Origin: Polaribacter sp. Q13
GTDB lineage: Bacteria > Bacteroidota > Bacteroidia > Flavobacteriales > Flavobacteriaceae
Assembly (NCBI RefSeq): GCF_016858305.2
Contig: NZ_CP074436.1
Location: 3,740,001 to 3,804,000 of the forward strand
Direction of reading: 5' to 3'
Length of the DNA stretch: 64,000 nt
In this document: piece after piece, positions 51,985 through 60,777 of the stretch
Position numbering within the stretch: the first letter of the stretch is position 1
Layout: each line of letters starts with the position of its first letter
The notes under the pieces: model-generated
Databases searched by the model: none
What the model saw: only the letters and a program-made list of their open reading frames with translations
Told to the model about the DNA's origin: nothing
Made by a program: the position numbers and the translations under genes

Positions 51985-52003
51985 TTAATTTTTTTTTAAA
52001 AAG

Positions 52004-52036
52004 TTTGTTGATTATTCAAAATAAAGAGTACCTTTG
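52004..52036 (+). promoter_or_regulatory. Promoter of the CAT-anticodon tRNA
   Basis: TTTG at 52004-52007, a 21-nt spacer and TACCTTTG at 52029-52036 match the consensus. RNA would start about 52041, nine bases before the mature tRNA. Confidence 0.7.
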
Positions 52037-52049
52037 CAGCCAATTATTC

Positions 52050-52123
52050 GGTCCCATAGCTCAGCTGGTTAGAGCATCTGACTCATAATCAGAGGGTCCT
52101 TGGTTCGAGCCCAAGTGGGACCA
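52050..52123 (+). tRNA. tRNA with CAT anticodon (Met, or Ile2)
   Basis: The cloverleaf is complete: acceptor GGTCCCA/TGGGACC with A discriminator, anticodon stem TCTGA/TCAGA with loop CTCATAA, and T stem CTTGG/CCAAG. CCA is not encoded. The acceptor pairs C4-G69 and C5-G68 are those that the lysidine synthetase TilS recognises in E. coli tRNA-Ile2, so this may be the AUA-reading Ile tRNA rather than elongator Met. Confidence 0.9.
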
Positions 52124-52134
52124 CTAGTAACAAC

Positions 52135-52168
52135 AAGCCTTTACAGAAATGTAGAGGCTTTTTTTTGT
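52135..52168 (+). terminator. Terminator of the tRNA gene
   Basis: AAGCCTTTACA pairs with TGTAGAGGCTT (one G-U) around GAAA, followed by eight T residues. Confidence 0.85.
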
Positions 52169-52169
52169 T

Positions 52170-52759
52170 TTAAAAAAATATTTAAATAACGGTTATTTAC
52201 TATATAATAAGTTAGAAAAAGAAATTAGTCTAATACTAAATAAAATGTTACTGCTGTTTAAAAAGAAAAGGTTTTAATAAATATTGAAATTGAGAGATTG
52301 TGATTTACTTTAATTAATTATTAATGAGCATGAATTAGTTTGGTTAAAAACTAAGAATTATTCTAAATATTTTGGATGAAGTTATCTAAGTATATTAAAA
52401 TTAATAAAAGTATAAATTTAAGATGAAGGGCTTGGGGGGATATGCGAATTATTAAAATGAGATAATCCGAACCCTATCATTGAAGCTTATTTTAAAATTA
52501 ATTAGATTTTTATGATGATTAGATTATTGATAGGAAATCAAATTATTTTTAAAACGGATGCTAAAAATTACAATTAATAAATAAAAGTATCTATATTTGC
52601 CGAGAAAATTTTTATATCCTATTTTAGTAAGTAGTTAGAAAAGAGGTTGATTTGTTTAGTTATAACAAATAAGCTTTGTTTTTAGATTGTTTATGATATA
52701 TAGATTTTTTATCTAATAAAATTATTTAATATTAAAATTTTAATCTGGGGGGATATAAA
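52170..52759. other. 590-bp AT-rich leader/spacer with one promoter element
   Basis: No gene is supported. TATATTTG at 52592-52599 is a perfect -7 element and would give a 155-nt leader for the 52760 gene. The block GGGGGGATAT occurs twice, at 52434-52443 and at 52747-52756 just ahead of the start codon, where the G tract may act as a ribosome-binding site. Confidence 0.5.
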
Positions 52760-52939
52760 ATGAAAAATAAAAAATACTTTGCATTAATAATAATGCTAGC
52801 ACTTACGTATATAGTTAACGCACAAAATGTTCCAAGACCTGCAGGACCACCGCCACCACCTGGTTTGGCTATTGACGGAGGTTTGATCTTTTTAGTAGTT
52901 TCTGGAATTATTTACGGAGTAAAGAAGGTTAAGAATTAG
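52760..52939 (+). CDS. Second tiny exported protein with PID-CTERM-like tail
   Basis: This 59-residue protein parallels the one at 10593. It has a signal peptide (1-22, ending IVNAQ), then PRPAGPPPPPGLAIDGG (about 25-41), one hydrophobic helix (about 42-54) and the basic tail KKVKN. The AGPPPPPGL block is identical in both. Mature length after both cleavages would be only about 15-20 residues. Its 3' end overlaps the ribE stop by 11 bp on the opposite strand. A G6 tract 7 nt before ATG is a possible ribosome-binding site. Confidence 0.75.
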   Translation: MKNKKYFALIIMLALTYIVNAQNVPRPAGPPPPPGLAIDGGLIFLVVSGIIYGVKKVKN

Positions 52940-53513
52940 TTAGTTTACTAACGTATTTTCCAATAACATCAAATTCGAGATTTACACAATCATTAAGTTT
53001 TAAATACTTAAAGGTTGTGTTTTCTGTCGTATATGGTATTATAGCAACACTAAATTCATCTTTTTTAGAGTTAACAACCGTTAAGCTTACTCCATTTATA
53101 GTAATAGAACCTTTTTCTATGGTAATATTATTAGTGCCAGCATCGTATTTAAAAGTAAAAATAGTACTTCCATTATCTTTTTTAATATTAATGCAAGTTG
53201 CAGTTTGGTCTACGTGGCCTTGCACTATATGTCCATCTAATCGATCACCTAGCTTCATTCCTCTTTCTAAGTTTACAGAATCATTTACATTTAAACGACC
53301 AATATTTGTTTTGTTTAAAGTTTCTTTAATTGCGGTAACTGTGTATGTGTCATTTTTAATATTTACAACAGTTAAACATACACCATTATGCGCTACGCTT
53401 TGATCTATTTTTAATTCATTAGTAAAATTACTTTTCACAGTTAGATGAATATTGTCTTGTTCTTTTGTGATATTTGTTATTGTACCAAGTGTTTCTATAA
53501 TTCCGGTAAACAT
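52929..53513 (-). CDS. ribE: Riboflavin synthase, alpha chain
   Basis: This 194-residue enzyme makes riboflavin from two 6,7-dimethyl-8-ribityllumazine molecules. Two homologous lumazine-binding barrels are visible: MFTGIIETLGTI...NGVCLTVVNI (1-52) and HIVQGHVDQTAT...INGVSLTVVN (about 94-150). The conserved GVCLTV and GVSLTV motifs appear in both halves. It is divergent from pdxA. No FMN riboswitch was seen upstream. Confidence 0.95.
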   Translation of the reverse strand: MFTGIIETLGTITNITKEQDNIHLTVKSNFTNELKIDQSVAHNGVCLTVVNIKNDTYTVTAIKETLNKTNIGRLNVNDSVNLERGMKLGDRLDGHIVQGHVDQTATCINIKKDNGSTIFTFKYDAGTNNITIEKGSITINGVSLTVVNSKKDEFSVAIIPYTTENTTFKYLKLNDCVNLEFDVIGKYVSKLTNS

Positions 53514-53529
53514 ATTTATAAATTTTAGT

Positions 53530-53537
53530 TACTTTTG
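53530..53537 (+). promoter_or_regulatory. -7 element of pdxA
   Basis: TACTTTTG matches TAnnTTTG; RNA would start about 53542. This rules out an in-frame GTG at 53537 as the start codon. Confidence 0.55.
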
Positions 53538-53572
53538 TGGTATTCAAAAATAGGAATAATAGAAGAGTTACT

Positions 53573-54607
53573 ATGGATAAATCTGATAAAATTATAGTTG
53601 GTATTTCAATAGGAGATTTAAATGGAATAGGTTTAGAAGTAATTCTAAAAACTTTTCAAGATAAAAGAATGCTAGATTTTTGTACACCTGTTATTTTTGG
53701 AAGTACAAAAGTAGTTTCTTATCATAAAAAAGCATTAAAATCAGAGACTCCTGTTCATGGAATAACTTCTTTAAATCAAATTAATCATAATAAGATTAAT
53801 ATACTAAATATTTGGAAAGAAGATGTTTCTATTGAATTAGGGAAGGAAACGAAAGAATCTGGTGAGTATGCAGCAAAATCATTAGAGGCAGCAACGACTT
53901 ATTTAAAAGAAAAAAAGATAGATGTTTTAGTAACTGCACCAATTAATAAAGAAACCATACAATCTGATACTTTTAATTTTCCGGGACATACTGAATACTT
54001 AGAAGATAAACTAGAAGGAAAGAGTTTGATGATTTTAATGACAGATGCATTACGAATTGGGTTAATTACTGGGCATATTCCTATCTCTAAAGTAGCAGAG
54101 TCCATTAGTCCGGCATTAATTAAAGAAAAAGTAGGAACAATGTATGCTTCGTTGGTACAAGATTTTGGTATCAATAAACCAAAAATAGCAGTTTTATCAT
54201 TAAATCCACATTGTGGAGATAAGGGAGTTATTGGTGTTGAAGATGATGAGATTATAAAGCCGACTATAGATGAAATAAAAGAATCTGGTAAGTTGGTTTT
54301 TGGACCTTATGCAGCAGATGGATTCTTTGGTTCTGAAACATATAAGCAGTTTGATGGTGTTTTAGCAACTTATCACGACCAAGGTTTGGCGCCATTTAAA
54401 GCGTTGTCTTTTGGTAGTGGAGTAAATTATACGGCAGGTTTAAGTGAGATTAGAACATCACCAGATCACGGTACAGGCTTTGATATTGCTGGTAAAAACA
54501 TAGCAAATGCATCTTCTTTTAAAGAAGCATTGTTTACTGCAATTGAAATTTATAAGACAAGAAAAGAATATAAAGAGCTTACAAAAAGTCCTCTTTTAGT
54601 AAAATAA
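53573..54607 (+). CDS. pdxA: 4-hydroxythreonine-4-phosphate dehydrogenase
   Basis: This 344-residue enzyme oxidises 4-phosphohydroxy-L-threonine in the DXP-dependent route to pyridoxal 5'-phosphate. It has GISIGDLNGIGLEVILKTF at the start, FPGHTEYLED and GLITGHIPISKVAESI in the middle, and the metal ligands in ATYHDQGLAPFK and RTSPDHGTGFDIAG. ATG 53573 is preferred because the -7 box overlaps any earlier codon. It heads the run into DUF177-rpmF-fabH. Confidence 0.94.
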   Translation: MDKSDKIIVGISIGDLNGIGLEVILKTFQDKRMLDFCTPVIFGSTKVVSYHKKALKSETPVHGITSLNQINHNKINILNIWKEDVSIELGKETKESGEYAAKSLEAATTYLKEKKIDVLVTAPINKETIQSDTFNFPGHTEYLEDKLEGKSLMILMTDALRIGLITGHIPISKVAESISPALIKEKVGTMYASLVQDFGINKPKIAVLSLNPHCGDKGVIGVEDDEIIKPTIDEIKESGKLVFGPYAADGFFGSETYKQFDGVLATYHDQGLAPFKALSFGSGVNYTAGLSEIRTSPDHGTGFDIAGKNIANASSFKEALFTAIEIYKTRKEYKELTKSPLLVK

Positions 54608-54648
54608 AAAACTTTTAAAAGAAAACAGTGTAAAATAAGAATTTTTTA

Positions 54649-54656
54649 TATCTTTG
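54649..54656 (+). promoter_or_regulatory. -7 element of the DUF177-rpmF unit
   Basis: TATCTTTG matches TAnnTTTG 22 bp before the ATG at 54679. Confidence 0.6.
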
Positions 54657-54678
54657 CACCCTCAACTGATATTTGGAA

Positions 54679-55215
54679 ATGAAATACTTAAAGGAATTCA
54701 ACATACCGTTTGTAGGATTAAAAGAAGGAAGTCATTTGTTTGAATATGAAATTGATAATACGTTCTTTGACGCCTTTAATTTTGATGAATATGAAAGTTC
54801 ATCAATTAAAATCTCATTAGATTTTATAAAGAAGAGTACATTATTAGAGTTAACTTTTACTGCCAATGGTTATGTAGAGGTGCCCTGTGATGTTTCTAAT
54901 GAACTTTATAAACAAGATGTTCAAGCAGTTTTACCTTTAGTTGTAAACTTCGGACCAGAATTTAATGATGAAAATGAGGAGATTTTAATCTTACCTCATG
55001 AGGCGTATGAGTTTAGTGTAGCTCAGTTTATTTATGAAATGATTGTATTATCAGTTCCAAATAAAAGGGTTCATCCAAAAGTATTAGACGGAACAATGGA
55101 CTCTGAAGCATTAAATAAGTTAAGAGAATTAGAAATAAAAGAAGTAAAGACTGTTGAAGAGACAGACCCAAGGTGGGATAAATTAAAGAATTTAATAACA
55201 GAAAAAAATACATAA
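54679..55215 (+). CDS. DUF177/YceD family protein
   Basis: This 178-residue protein is the YceD-family companion of ribosomal protein L32: [20 protein letters not shown] and the beta-rich [20 protein letters not shown] are conserved, with an acidic middle ([20 protein letters not shown]). Zinc-binding Cys pairs seen in some YceD proteins are absent. YceD is linked to 23S rRNA/ribosome assembly. The start is ATG 54679, not an in-frame TTG at 54673. It is followed after 1 bp by rpmF. Confidence 0.88.
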   Translation: MKYLKEFNIPFVGLKEGSHLFEYEIDNTFFDAFNFDEYESSSIKISLDFIKKSTLLELTFTANGYVEVPCDVSNELYKQDVQAVLPLVVNFGPEFNDENEEILILPHEAYEFSVAQFIYEMIVLSVPNKRVHPKVLDGTMDSEALNKLRELEIKEVKTVEETDPRWDKLKNLITEKNT

Positions 55216-55216
55216 A

Positions 55217-55414
55217 ATGGCACATCCTAAAAGAAAGATATCTAAAACTAGAAGAGACAAAAGGAGAACGCATTATAAAGCCGCTTCTCAACAAATAGCA
55301 ACAGATCCAACAACAGGAGAGTCGCATTTATACCACAGAGCTCACTGGCATGAAGGTAAATTATACTACAGAGGACAAGTAGTATTAGAATCGGCATCAG
55401 CAATTGAAGCATAA
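55217..55414 (+). CDS. rpmF: 50S ribosomal protein L32
   Basis: This 65-residue ribosomal protein starts [21 protein letters not shown] and lacks the zinc-binding Cys of C+ L32 forms, so it is a C- (zinc-free) version. It is co-transcribed with DUF177, the usual arrangement, and a terminator follows. Confidence 0.97.
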   Translation: MAHPKRKISKTRRDKRRTHYKAASQQIATDPTTGESHLYHRAHWHEGKLYYRGQVVLESASAIEA

Positions 55415-55433
55415 GAATTAAAAGTTTTTGAAT

Positions 55434-55462
55434 AAAAACCCTCATTAAATGAGGGTTTTTTT
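55434..55462 (+). terminator. Terminator of rpmF
   Basis: AAAACCCTCATT and TGAGGGTTTT pair around an AT loop, ending in seven T residues. Confidence 0.85.
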
Positions 55463-55475
55463 GCGTTTTTAAAGT

Positions 55476-55537
55476 AAAAATCACTTCTTTTGATAATTAA
55501 TACTTTAAAAAGTGAAATAAAAATCACTACTTTTGAT
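55476..55537. promoter_or_regulatory. Direct repeat over the fabH promoter
   Basis: AAAAATCACTTCTTTTGAT (55476-55494) recurs as AAAAATCACTACTTTTGAT (55519-55537) with one base changed, 43 bp apart. The second copy contains the -7 box TACTTTTG (55528-55535), and an AGTGA/TCACT dyad lies across it. This could be an operator for a fatty-acid regulator, or a duplicated promoter. Confidence 0.45.
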
Positions 55538-55568
55538 TTTCCTAACCACATGGAAAACAACTAAAATT

Positions 55569-56564
55569 ATGACAAAAATCACTGCAGCAATTACAGCAGT
55601 AGGGAAATATGTTCCTGAATATGTTCTAACTAATAAAGAGTTAGAAACCATGGTAGAAACAAATGATGAGTGGATTACCAGTAGAACAGGGATTAAAGAA
55701 AGAAGAATTTTAAAAGGAGAAGGTTTAGGTACTTCATACATGGCTATAAAAGCCGCAGAAGAATTACTAGAAAAATCAAAAGTAAACCCAGCAGAAATAG
55801 ACCTAATTATTGTTGGTACTGCAACACCAGACTTACCTATAGCATCTACAGCAGCTTATGTTGCGTCAGAAATAGGAGCAATAAATGCTTTTGGTTATGA
55901 TTTGTTAGCTGCATGTTCTAGTTTTTTGTACGGTATGTCTACTGCCGCAAGTTATATAGAGTCTGGTAGATATAAAAAAGTGCTATTAATAGGGGCAGAT
56001 AAAATGTCTTCGATTATAGATTATAAAGACAGGGCAACCTGTATTATTTTTGGAGATGGAGCAGGAGCTGCATTGTTTGAACCTAATTATGAGGAATTAG
56101 GTTTGCAAGATGAATATTTAAGAAGTGATGGTGTAGGAAGAGACTTTTTAAGAGTAGAAGCAGGTGGTTCTGTAATGCCAACAACCAAAGAGACAGTGGA
56201 AGGAGATAAACATTTTGTGTATCAGGAAGGTAAAACTGTTTTTAAATATGCCGTTTCTAGTATGGCAGATGTTGCAAAAAAAGTGTTAACTAGAAATAAT
56301 CTTATAGAAAAAGATGTTCAATGGTTAGTTGCTCATCAAGCTAATAAAAGAATTCTTGAAGCAATTGCTAAAAGGATAGAAATGCCATTAGAGAAAGTAA
56401 TGATGAATATTCAAAAATATGGGAATACTACATCTGCAACTATACCTCTTTTACTGGCAGATTATGAAAGTCAATTAAAAAAAGGAGATAATTTAATTTT
56501 TGCGGCATTTGGTGGCGGTTTCACATGGGGAGCAGCTTACGTAAAATGGGCGTATAATTCATAA
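55569..56564 (+). CDS. fabH: Beta-ketoacyl-ACP synthase III
   Basis: This 331-residue enzyme starts fatty-acid synthesis by condensing acetyl-CoA with malonyl-ACP. The catalytic triad is visible: Cys116 in LLAACSSFLYG, His in LVAHQANKRI, and Asn in QKYGNTTSATIP. The start is ATG 55569 rather than an upstream in-frame TTG, which overlaps the -7 box. It leads a unit with accB and accC, the standard flavobacterial order. Confidence 0.95.
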   Translation: MTKITAAITAVGKYVPEYVLTNKELETMVETNDEWITSRTGIKERRILKGEGLGTSYMAIKAAEELLEKSKVNPAEIDLIIVGTATPDLPIASTAAYVASEIGAINAFGYDLLAACSSFLYGMSTAASYIESGRYKKVLLIGADKMSSIIDYKDRATCIIFGDGAGAALFEPNYEELGLQDEYLRSDGVGRDFLRVEAGGSVMPTTKETVEGDKHFVYQEGKTVFKYAVSSMADVAKKVLTRNNLIEKDVQWLVAHQANKRILEAIAKRIEMPLEKVMMNIQKYGNTTSATIPLLLADYESQLKKGDNLIFAAFGGGFTWGAAYVKWAYNS

Positions 56565-56583
56565 ATACAATAACTAAACAATT

Positions 56584-57066
56584 ATGAGTATGGATATTAA
56601 AGAGATTCAAAATCTTATAAAATTTGTAGCTAAATCTGGCGCTAGCGAGGTAAAGTTAGAAATGGAAGATGTAAAGATTACGATTAGAACTGGTTCTGGA
56701 AAAACAGAAACAACAATTTTACAAGCAGCTCCAATGGCAGGTATGCCTCAAGTAGCAGCTCCTATTGCAGCGCAACCAGTTGCTACTTCAGAAGCAGCTG
56801 TACAAGCAGAAAGTGAAGATTCTAAATATATTACTGTAAAGTCTCCTATTATTGGAACATTTTACAGAAGACCATCTCCAGATAAATCTAATTTTGTTGA
56901 AGTAGGAACTGATATTTCTATAGGAGATACTGTTTGTGTAATTGAAGCTATGAAATTATTTAATGAGATAGAGTCTGAAGTTTCTGGTAAAATTGTTAAA
57001 GTATTAGTTGATGATTCTTCTCCTGTAGAGTTTGATCAACCATTATTTTTAGTAGACCCATCGTAA
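56584..57066 (+). CDS. accB: Biotin carboxyl carrier protein of acetyl-CoA carboxylase
   Basis: This 160-residue protein has an N-terminal helical domain, an Ala/Pro-rich linker (about 48-78) and a biotinyl domain (80-160). The biotin-attachment motif is EAMKLFNEIES with Lys124. It carries the carboxyl group between AccC and the carboxyltransferase. It starts 19 bp after fabH. Confidence 0.96.
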   Translation: MSMDIKEIQNLIKFVAKSGASEVKLEMEDVKITIRTGSGKTETTILQAAPMAGMPQVAAPIAAQPVATSEAAVQAESEDSKYITVKSPIIGTFYRRPSPDKSNFVEVGTDISIGDTVCVIEAMKLFNEIESEVSGKIVKVLVDDSSPVEFDQPLFLVDPS

Positions 57067-57148
57067 TAGAAAGAGTTTAGATTTTTGAGTTTAGATTTTA
57101 GACTTTCTAACTCAAATCTTATAACTTATAACTTATAACTCTTAAATT
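57067..57148 (+). repeat. Short tandem repeats in the accB-accC spacer
   Basis: GAGTTTAGATTTT occurs twice in tandem, followed by an inverted relative (CTAACTCAAATCT) and then three copies of ATAACTT. The spacer can form a modest hairpin. Such AT repeats are common between flavobacterial genes; no terminator tail is present. Confidence 0.5.
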
Positions 57149-58486
57149 ATGTTTAAAAAAATATTAATTGCCAATAGAGGAGAAATAGCACTTCGTGTTA
57201 TTAGAACCTGTAAAGAAATGGGCATTAAAACTGTTGCAGTATATTCTACTGCAGATGCAGAAAGTTTACATGTAAGGTTTGCTGATGAAGCAGTTTGTAT
57301 TGGTCCAGCACCAAGTTCAGAATCTTACTTAAAAATGTCTAATATTATTGCTGCTGCAGAAATAACGAATGCAGATGCAATTCACCCAGGTTACGGATTT
57401 TTATCTGAGAATGCTAAATTTTCTAAATTATGTGAAGAGCATAATATTAAATTTATTGGAGCAACAGGAGATATGATTGATCAAATGGGAGATAAAGCAA
57501 ACGCTAAATCTACTATGATTGCTGCAGGTGTACCTTGTGTTCCAGGAAGTGAAGGTGTTATTGAAACCTTTGAAGATTGTGAAAAAATAGCTATTGAAAC
57601 CGGGTATCCCGTAATGCTAAAAGCTTCTGCAGGAGGTGGAGGTAAAGGAATGCGTGCTGTTTGGAAAGCCGATGAATTAAGAGATGCTTGGGATGCTGCA
57701 AGATATGAATCTAAAGCAGCTTTTGGTAATGATGATATGTATATGGAGAAGCTTATTGAAGAGCCAAGACATATAGAAATTCAGATTGTTGGAGATTCTT
57801 ACGGAAAAGCATGTCATTTATCAGAAAGAGACTGTTCTGTTCAACGTCGTCATCAAAAATTGACAGAAGAAACTCCTTCTCCTTTTATGACGGATGCATT
57901 AAGAAAGAAAATGGGTGCTGCAGCTGTTAAAGCGGCAGAATTTATTAAGTATGAAGGTGCCGGAACCGTAGAATTTCTTGTTGATAAACATAGAAATTTC
58001 TTCTTTATGGAGATGAATACTCGTATACAAGTAGAGCATCCTATTACAGAAGAAGTAGTAAATTACGATTTAATTAGAGAACAGATTTTAGTGGCTGCAG
58101 GTGTGCCAATTTCAGGGAAAAATTACTTCCCTCAAATGCACTCTATAGAATGCAGAATTAACGCAGAGGATCCTTATAATAATTTTAGACCAGCTCCAGG
58201 AAAAATTACAACATTCCATTCTCCAGGAGGGCATGGAGTAAGAGTAGATACACATGTATATGCAGGGTATATGATTCCGCCAAATTACGATTCTATGATT
58301 GCTAAATTAATTACTACTGCTCAAACAAGAGAAGAAGCAATTAATAAAATGAAGCGTGCTTTAGATGAATTTGTAATAGAAGGCGTTAAAACAACAATTC
58401 CTTTTCATAGACAATTAATGGATCATCCAGATTATGTTGCCGGAAACTATACAACTAAGTTTATGGAAGATTTTGTAATGAAATAA
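57149..58486 (+). CDS. accC: Acetyl-CoA carboxylase biotin carboxylase subunit
   Basis: This 445-residue ATP-grasp enzyme carboxylates the biotin of AccB. Motifs include [20 protein letters not shown] at 6-25, the Gly-rich ATP loop [10 protein letters not shown] (about 160-169), [19 protein letters not shown] (about 288-306) and [16 protein letters not shown] metal/substrate residues. Length is normal. It ends the fatty-acid unit and is followed by a terminator. Confidence 0.96.
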   Translation: MFKKILIANRGEIALRVIRTCKEMGIKTVAVYSTADAESLHVRFADEAVCIGPAPSSESYLKMSNIIAAAEITNADAIHPGYGFLSENAKFSKLCEEHNIKFIGATGDMIDQMGDKANAKSTMIAAGVPCVPGSEGVIETFEDCEKIAIETGYPVMLKASAGGGGKGMRAVWKADELRDAWDAARYESKAAFGNDDMYMEKLIEEPRHIEIQIVGDSYGKACHLSERDCSVQRRHQKLTEETPSPFMTDALRKKMGAAAVKAAEFIKYEGAGTVEFLVDKHRNFFFMEMNTRIQVEHPITEEVVNYDLIREQILVAAGVPISGKNYFPQMHSIECRINAEDPYNNFRPAPGKITTFHSPGGHGVRVDTHVYAGYMIPPNYDSMIAKLITTAQTREEAINKMKRALDEFVIEGVKTTIPFHRQLMDHPDYVAGNYTTKFMEDFVMK

Positions 58487-58516
58487 AATATAAAACCTTA
58501 GTTTAAATTTAATATA

Positions 58517-58553
58517 AAAATAGAGAATACAATTTGTGTTCTCTATTTTTTTT
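58517..58553 (+). terminator. Terminator of accC
   Basis: AAAATAGAGAATACA pairs with TGTTCTCTATTTT (one bulged base) and is followed by a T run. The next promoter (TATCTTTA, 58553-58560) starts inside its T tract. Confidence 0.8.
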
Positions 58554-58577
58554 ATCTTTATAGTTAAAGATCTTAAG

Positions 58578-59027
58578 ATGAAAATAGACGGAATTGATAA
58601 AAAAATTATTAGAAGTTTAATAAAAGACGCAAGAACACCTATTTTAAGTATTGCTAGAGAAGTTGGTATCTCTGGAGCTGCAATTCATCAAAGGTTAAGA
58701 AAATTAGAGAAATCAGAACTAATTGATGGTTATCAAATGATGGTAAATACTAAGGCTTTGGGCTATAATACAATCGCTTTTGTAGGGGTTTTTTTAGAAA
58801 CTTCTGCAATTTTATCATCTGTAATCAAAAGACTTAAAGAAATTTCGGAAGTAGTAGAATGTCATTATACAACCGGTAGTTTTACAGTTTTTATTAAGGT
58901 ATTATGTAAAAATAATGAAGATTTAATGTATTTGTTAAATAGTAAGTTAAAAGTTATTAAAGGAGTTGTTAAATTTGAAACATTTATTTCTTTAAATAAA
59001 CATATTGAGAGGCAAATACACATATAA
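58578..59027 (+). CDS. Lrp/AsnC family transcriptional regulator
   Basis: This 149-residue regulator has the AsnC helix-turn-helix (MKIDGIDKKIIRSLIKDART, then SIAREVGISGAAIHQRLRKLEK, about 1-45) and the RAM ligand-binding domain (about 65-140, with SEVVECHYTTGSFTVFIKV). Starting at ATG 58578 gives the usual MKIDGID opening. It is a single gene; targets and ligand are unknown. Confidence 0.92.
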   Translation: MKIDGIDKKIIRSLIKDARTPILSIAREVGISGAAIHQRLRKLEKSELIDGYQMMVNTKALGYNTIAFVGVFLETSAILSSVIKRLKEISEVVECHYTTGSFTVFIKVLCKNNEDLMYLLNSKLKVIKGVVKFETFISLNKHIERQIHI

Positions 59028-59151
59028 AAATAAACTGAACTCTAAAATTTTACCATTTAACGAGTTTTTACTTCATGTAAACTAACAAATTTTTTATTTC
59101 TTTCTTAATAGTTCAATTTTACATAGTTCTAAACAAAAAAAGTTAAAAGAA

Positions 59152-59559
59152 ATGAAATCTCTCTCCATATTACTTATTGATGACGATGAATTGGAAAGAA
59201 TTAAGTTTAAAAAAGTATGTAAAGATATTTGTTTTTCATGCACAATAGTTGAAGCGGTAGATGGAAAACAAGCTTTACATTTTTTAAGTGCAAAAGGTAA
59301 AACTTTCGATATTATTATTTTAGATTTACACATGCCTAAAATGAACGGTCTTGAACTTTTAAGAATATTAAAGTCAAATACCGAGTATAAGAATATTCCT
59401 GTTGTCATAATGTCTAATTCAGAAGATAGTACAGAATTACAAGACTGTTATAATTTGGGGATTTCTGGCTATTTTACAAAACCAGCACAATATTCTCAAT
59501 ATTCTGAAAAAGTAAAATCATTATTAGATTATTGGAAAAGGAATGAACTTAATGAATAA
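59152..59559 (+). CDS. Stand-alone response regulator receiver protein
   Basis: This 135-residue CheY-like receiver domain has the acidic pocket D10/D11/D12 (LIDDDE), the phospho-acceptor D58 (IILDLHMPKMNG), S88 in the Thr position and K110 (GYFTKPAQ). No output domain follows. It resembles cyanobacterial-type Rcp receivers. It begins a three-gene set with an Hpt protein and a LytTR regulator, so it may take part in a phosphorelay. Confidence 0.9.
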   Translation: MKSLSILLIDDDELERIKFKKVCKDICFSCTIVEAVDGKQALHFLSAKGKTFDIIILDLHMPKMNGLELLRILKSNTEYKNIPVVIMSNSEDSTELQDCYNLGISGYFTKPAQYSQYSEKVKSLLDYWKRNELNE

Positions 59560-59592
59560 TAATTAGATTTTTTTAAAACAATTCTAACAAAA

Positions 59593-59907
59593 ATGGAGAC
59601 CCCAAATTTAAATTATATAAAAGAGCTTTCTGGAGGAGATTTAGAATTTGAAGAAAATATCATTGAGCTGTTAAAAAAGGAATTTCCTGAAGAACATATG
59701 CTCTTTAATGAGAATTTTTCTAAAAAAGAATATGTAGAGGCTGCAAATAATGTTCACAAGATAAAACATAAAATTAGTATTTTAGGTTTGAAAAAAGGGC
59801 TAGAATTAGCTTCTAGATTTGAAAAAGATTTAAAAAATACTAACACTGAATTATATAATGATTTTGTAAATATTTTAGACAAAATTCATGTATATTTAAA
59901 GGTCTAA
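59593..59907 (+). CDS. Hpt domain protein
   Basis: This 104-residue helical protein is a histidine phosphotransfer domain. The site is VHKIKHKISILGL with H55 as the phospho-acceptor (H59 also present), followed by a helix-rich C-terminus. It starts 33 bp after the receiver gene and ends 18 bp before the LytTR regulator. Hpt proteins shuttle phosphate between receivers. Confidence 0.8.
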   Translation: METPNLNYIKELSGGDLEFEENIIELLKKEFPEEHMLFNENFSKKEYVEAANNVHKIKHKISILGLKKGLELASRFEKDLKNTNTELYNDFVNILDKIHVYLKV

Positions 59908-59925
59908 TAATTTTTTAAATATAGT

Positions 59926-60633
59926 ATGATTGGTATAATAATAGATGATGATGCAACGGCAAGATTAATTATTAAGCAGTTATGTAGTAATTCTAAAGAA
60001 GTTTCTGTAATAGAGGAGTTTAGTTCTGCTATAGAAGCTGTAAAGTATCTTAATTCTAATGATGTAGATTTAATATTTTTAGATATACACATGCCTACAT
60101 TTTCTGGTTTTGATTTTATACAAACGTTAAAATCGCCTCCAAAAATTATTTTAACTACTTCAGACATGAATTTTGCTTTACAAGCATTTGAATATGATTG
60201 CGTGATTGATTATATAGTAAAGCCTATTACTAAAGAAAGATTTAATAAATCTTTACAGAAATTAGCGGGCCTAAATGAAATTAAAAATTCTATAAATCTA
60301 AAGGATGTGTCTAAGGAAGATTCTAGTTTTATTTATGTTAGTGTAGAAAGAAGGCTTGTTAAAATTAATATTCCAGATATCTATTTTGTTGAAGCAAAAG
60401 GAGATTATATTAGCATTAAAACAGAAGGGAAAAATTATATAGTACATTCTACACTAAAGAAAATAGAAGATAAGTTACCGTCTTCTTTATTTTTAAGAAT
60501 ACACAGGTCATTTATTATTAATATTTCAGAGATTGTTGATATAGAAGATAATAGTGTGCTTATTCAAAAAAGTGTTATTCCGATTAGTAGATCTAATAAA
60601 AGTGAATTAATGAGAAGGTTAAACTTGCTTTAA
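59926..60633 (+). CDS. LytTR family response regulator
   Basis: This 235-residue protein has a receiver domain (1-115; D7-D9, phospho-acceptor D53 in FLDIHMPTFSGFD, K99) and a LytTR DNA-binding domain (about 133-235, with IYFVEAKGDYISIKTEGKN and LFLRIHRSFIINISEI). It is the output of the receiver-Hpt-LytTR set. No histidine kinase is nearby, so the sensor must be encoded elsewhere. Confidence 0.93.
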   Translation: MIGIIIDDDATARLIIKQLCSNSKEVSVIEEFSSAIEAVKYLNSNDVDLIFLDIHMPTFSGFDFIQTLKSPPKIILTTSDMNFALQAFEYDCVIDYIVKPITKERFNKSLQKLAGLNEIKNSINLKDVSKEDSSFIYVSVERRLVKINIPDIYFVEAKGDYISIKTEGKNYIVHSTLKKIEDKLPSSLFLRIHRSFIINISEIVDIEDNSVLIQKSVIPISRSNKSELMRRLNLL

Positions 60634-60777
60634 AGTCATTTCTTGGCCTCAGTTTAATAAAACCTATGTACTTTACTCTGATTTTGTTATTTCAAGAATT
60701 GTAAATGTTTAATAATTTAGATTGTTTTAGTTCTATTTAAAGACTTCTCTATGAGATGTAACGTCTTAATTAAAAGG

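Noticed and set aside
53537..53572. GTG start for pdxA
   Set aside because: The -7 box TACTTTTG overlaps this codon, so it would not be on the transcript.
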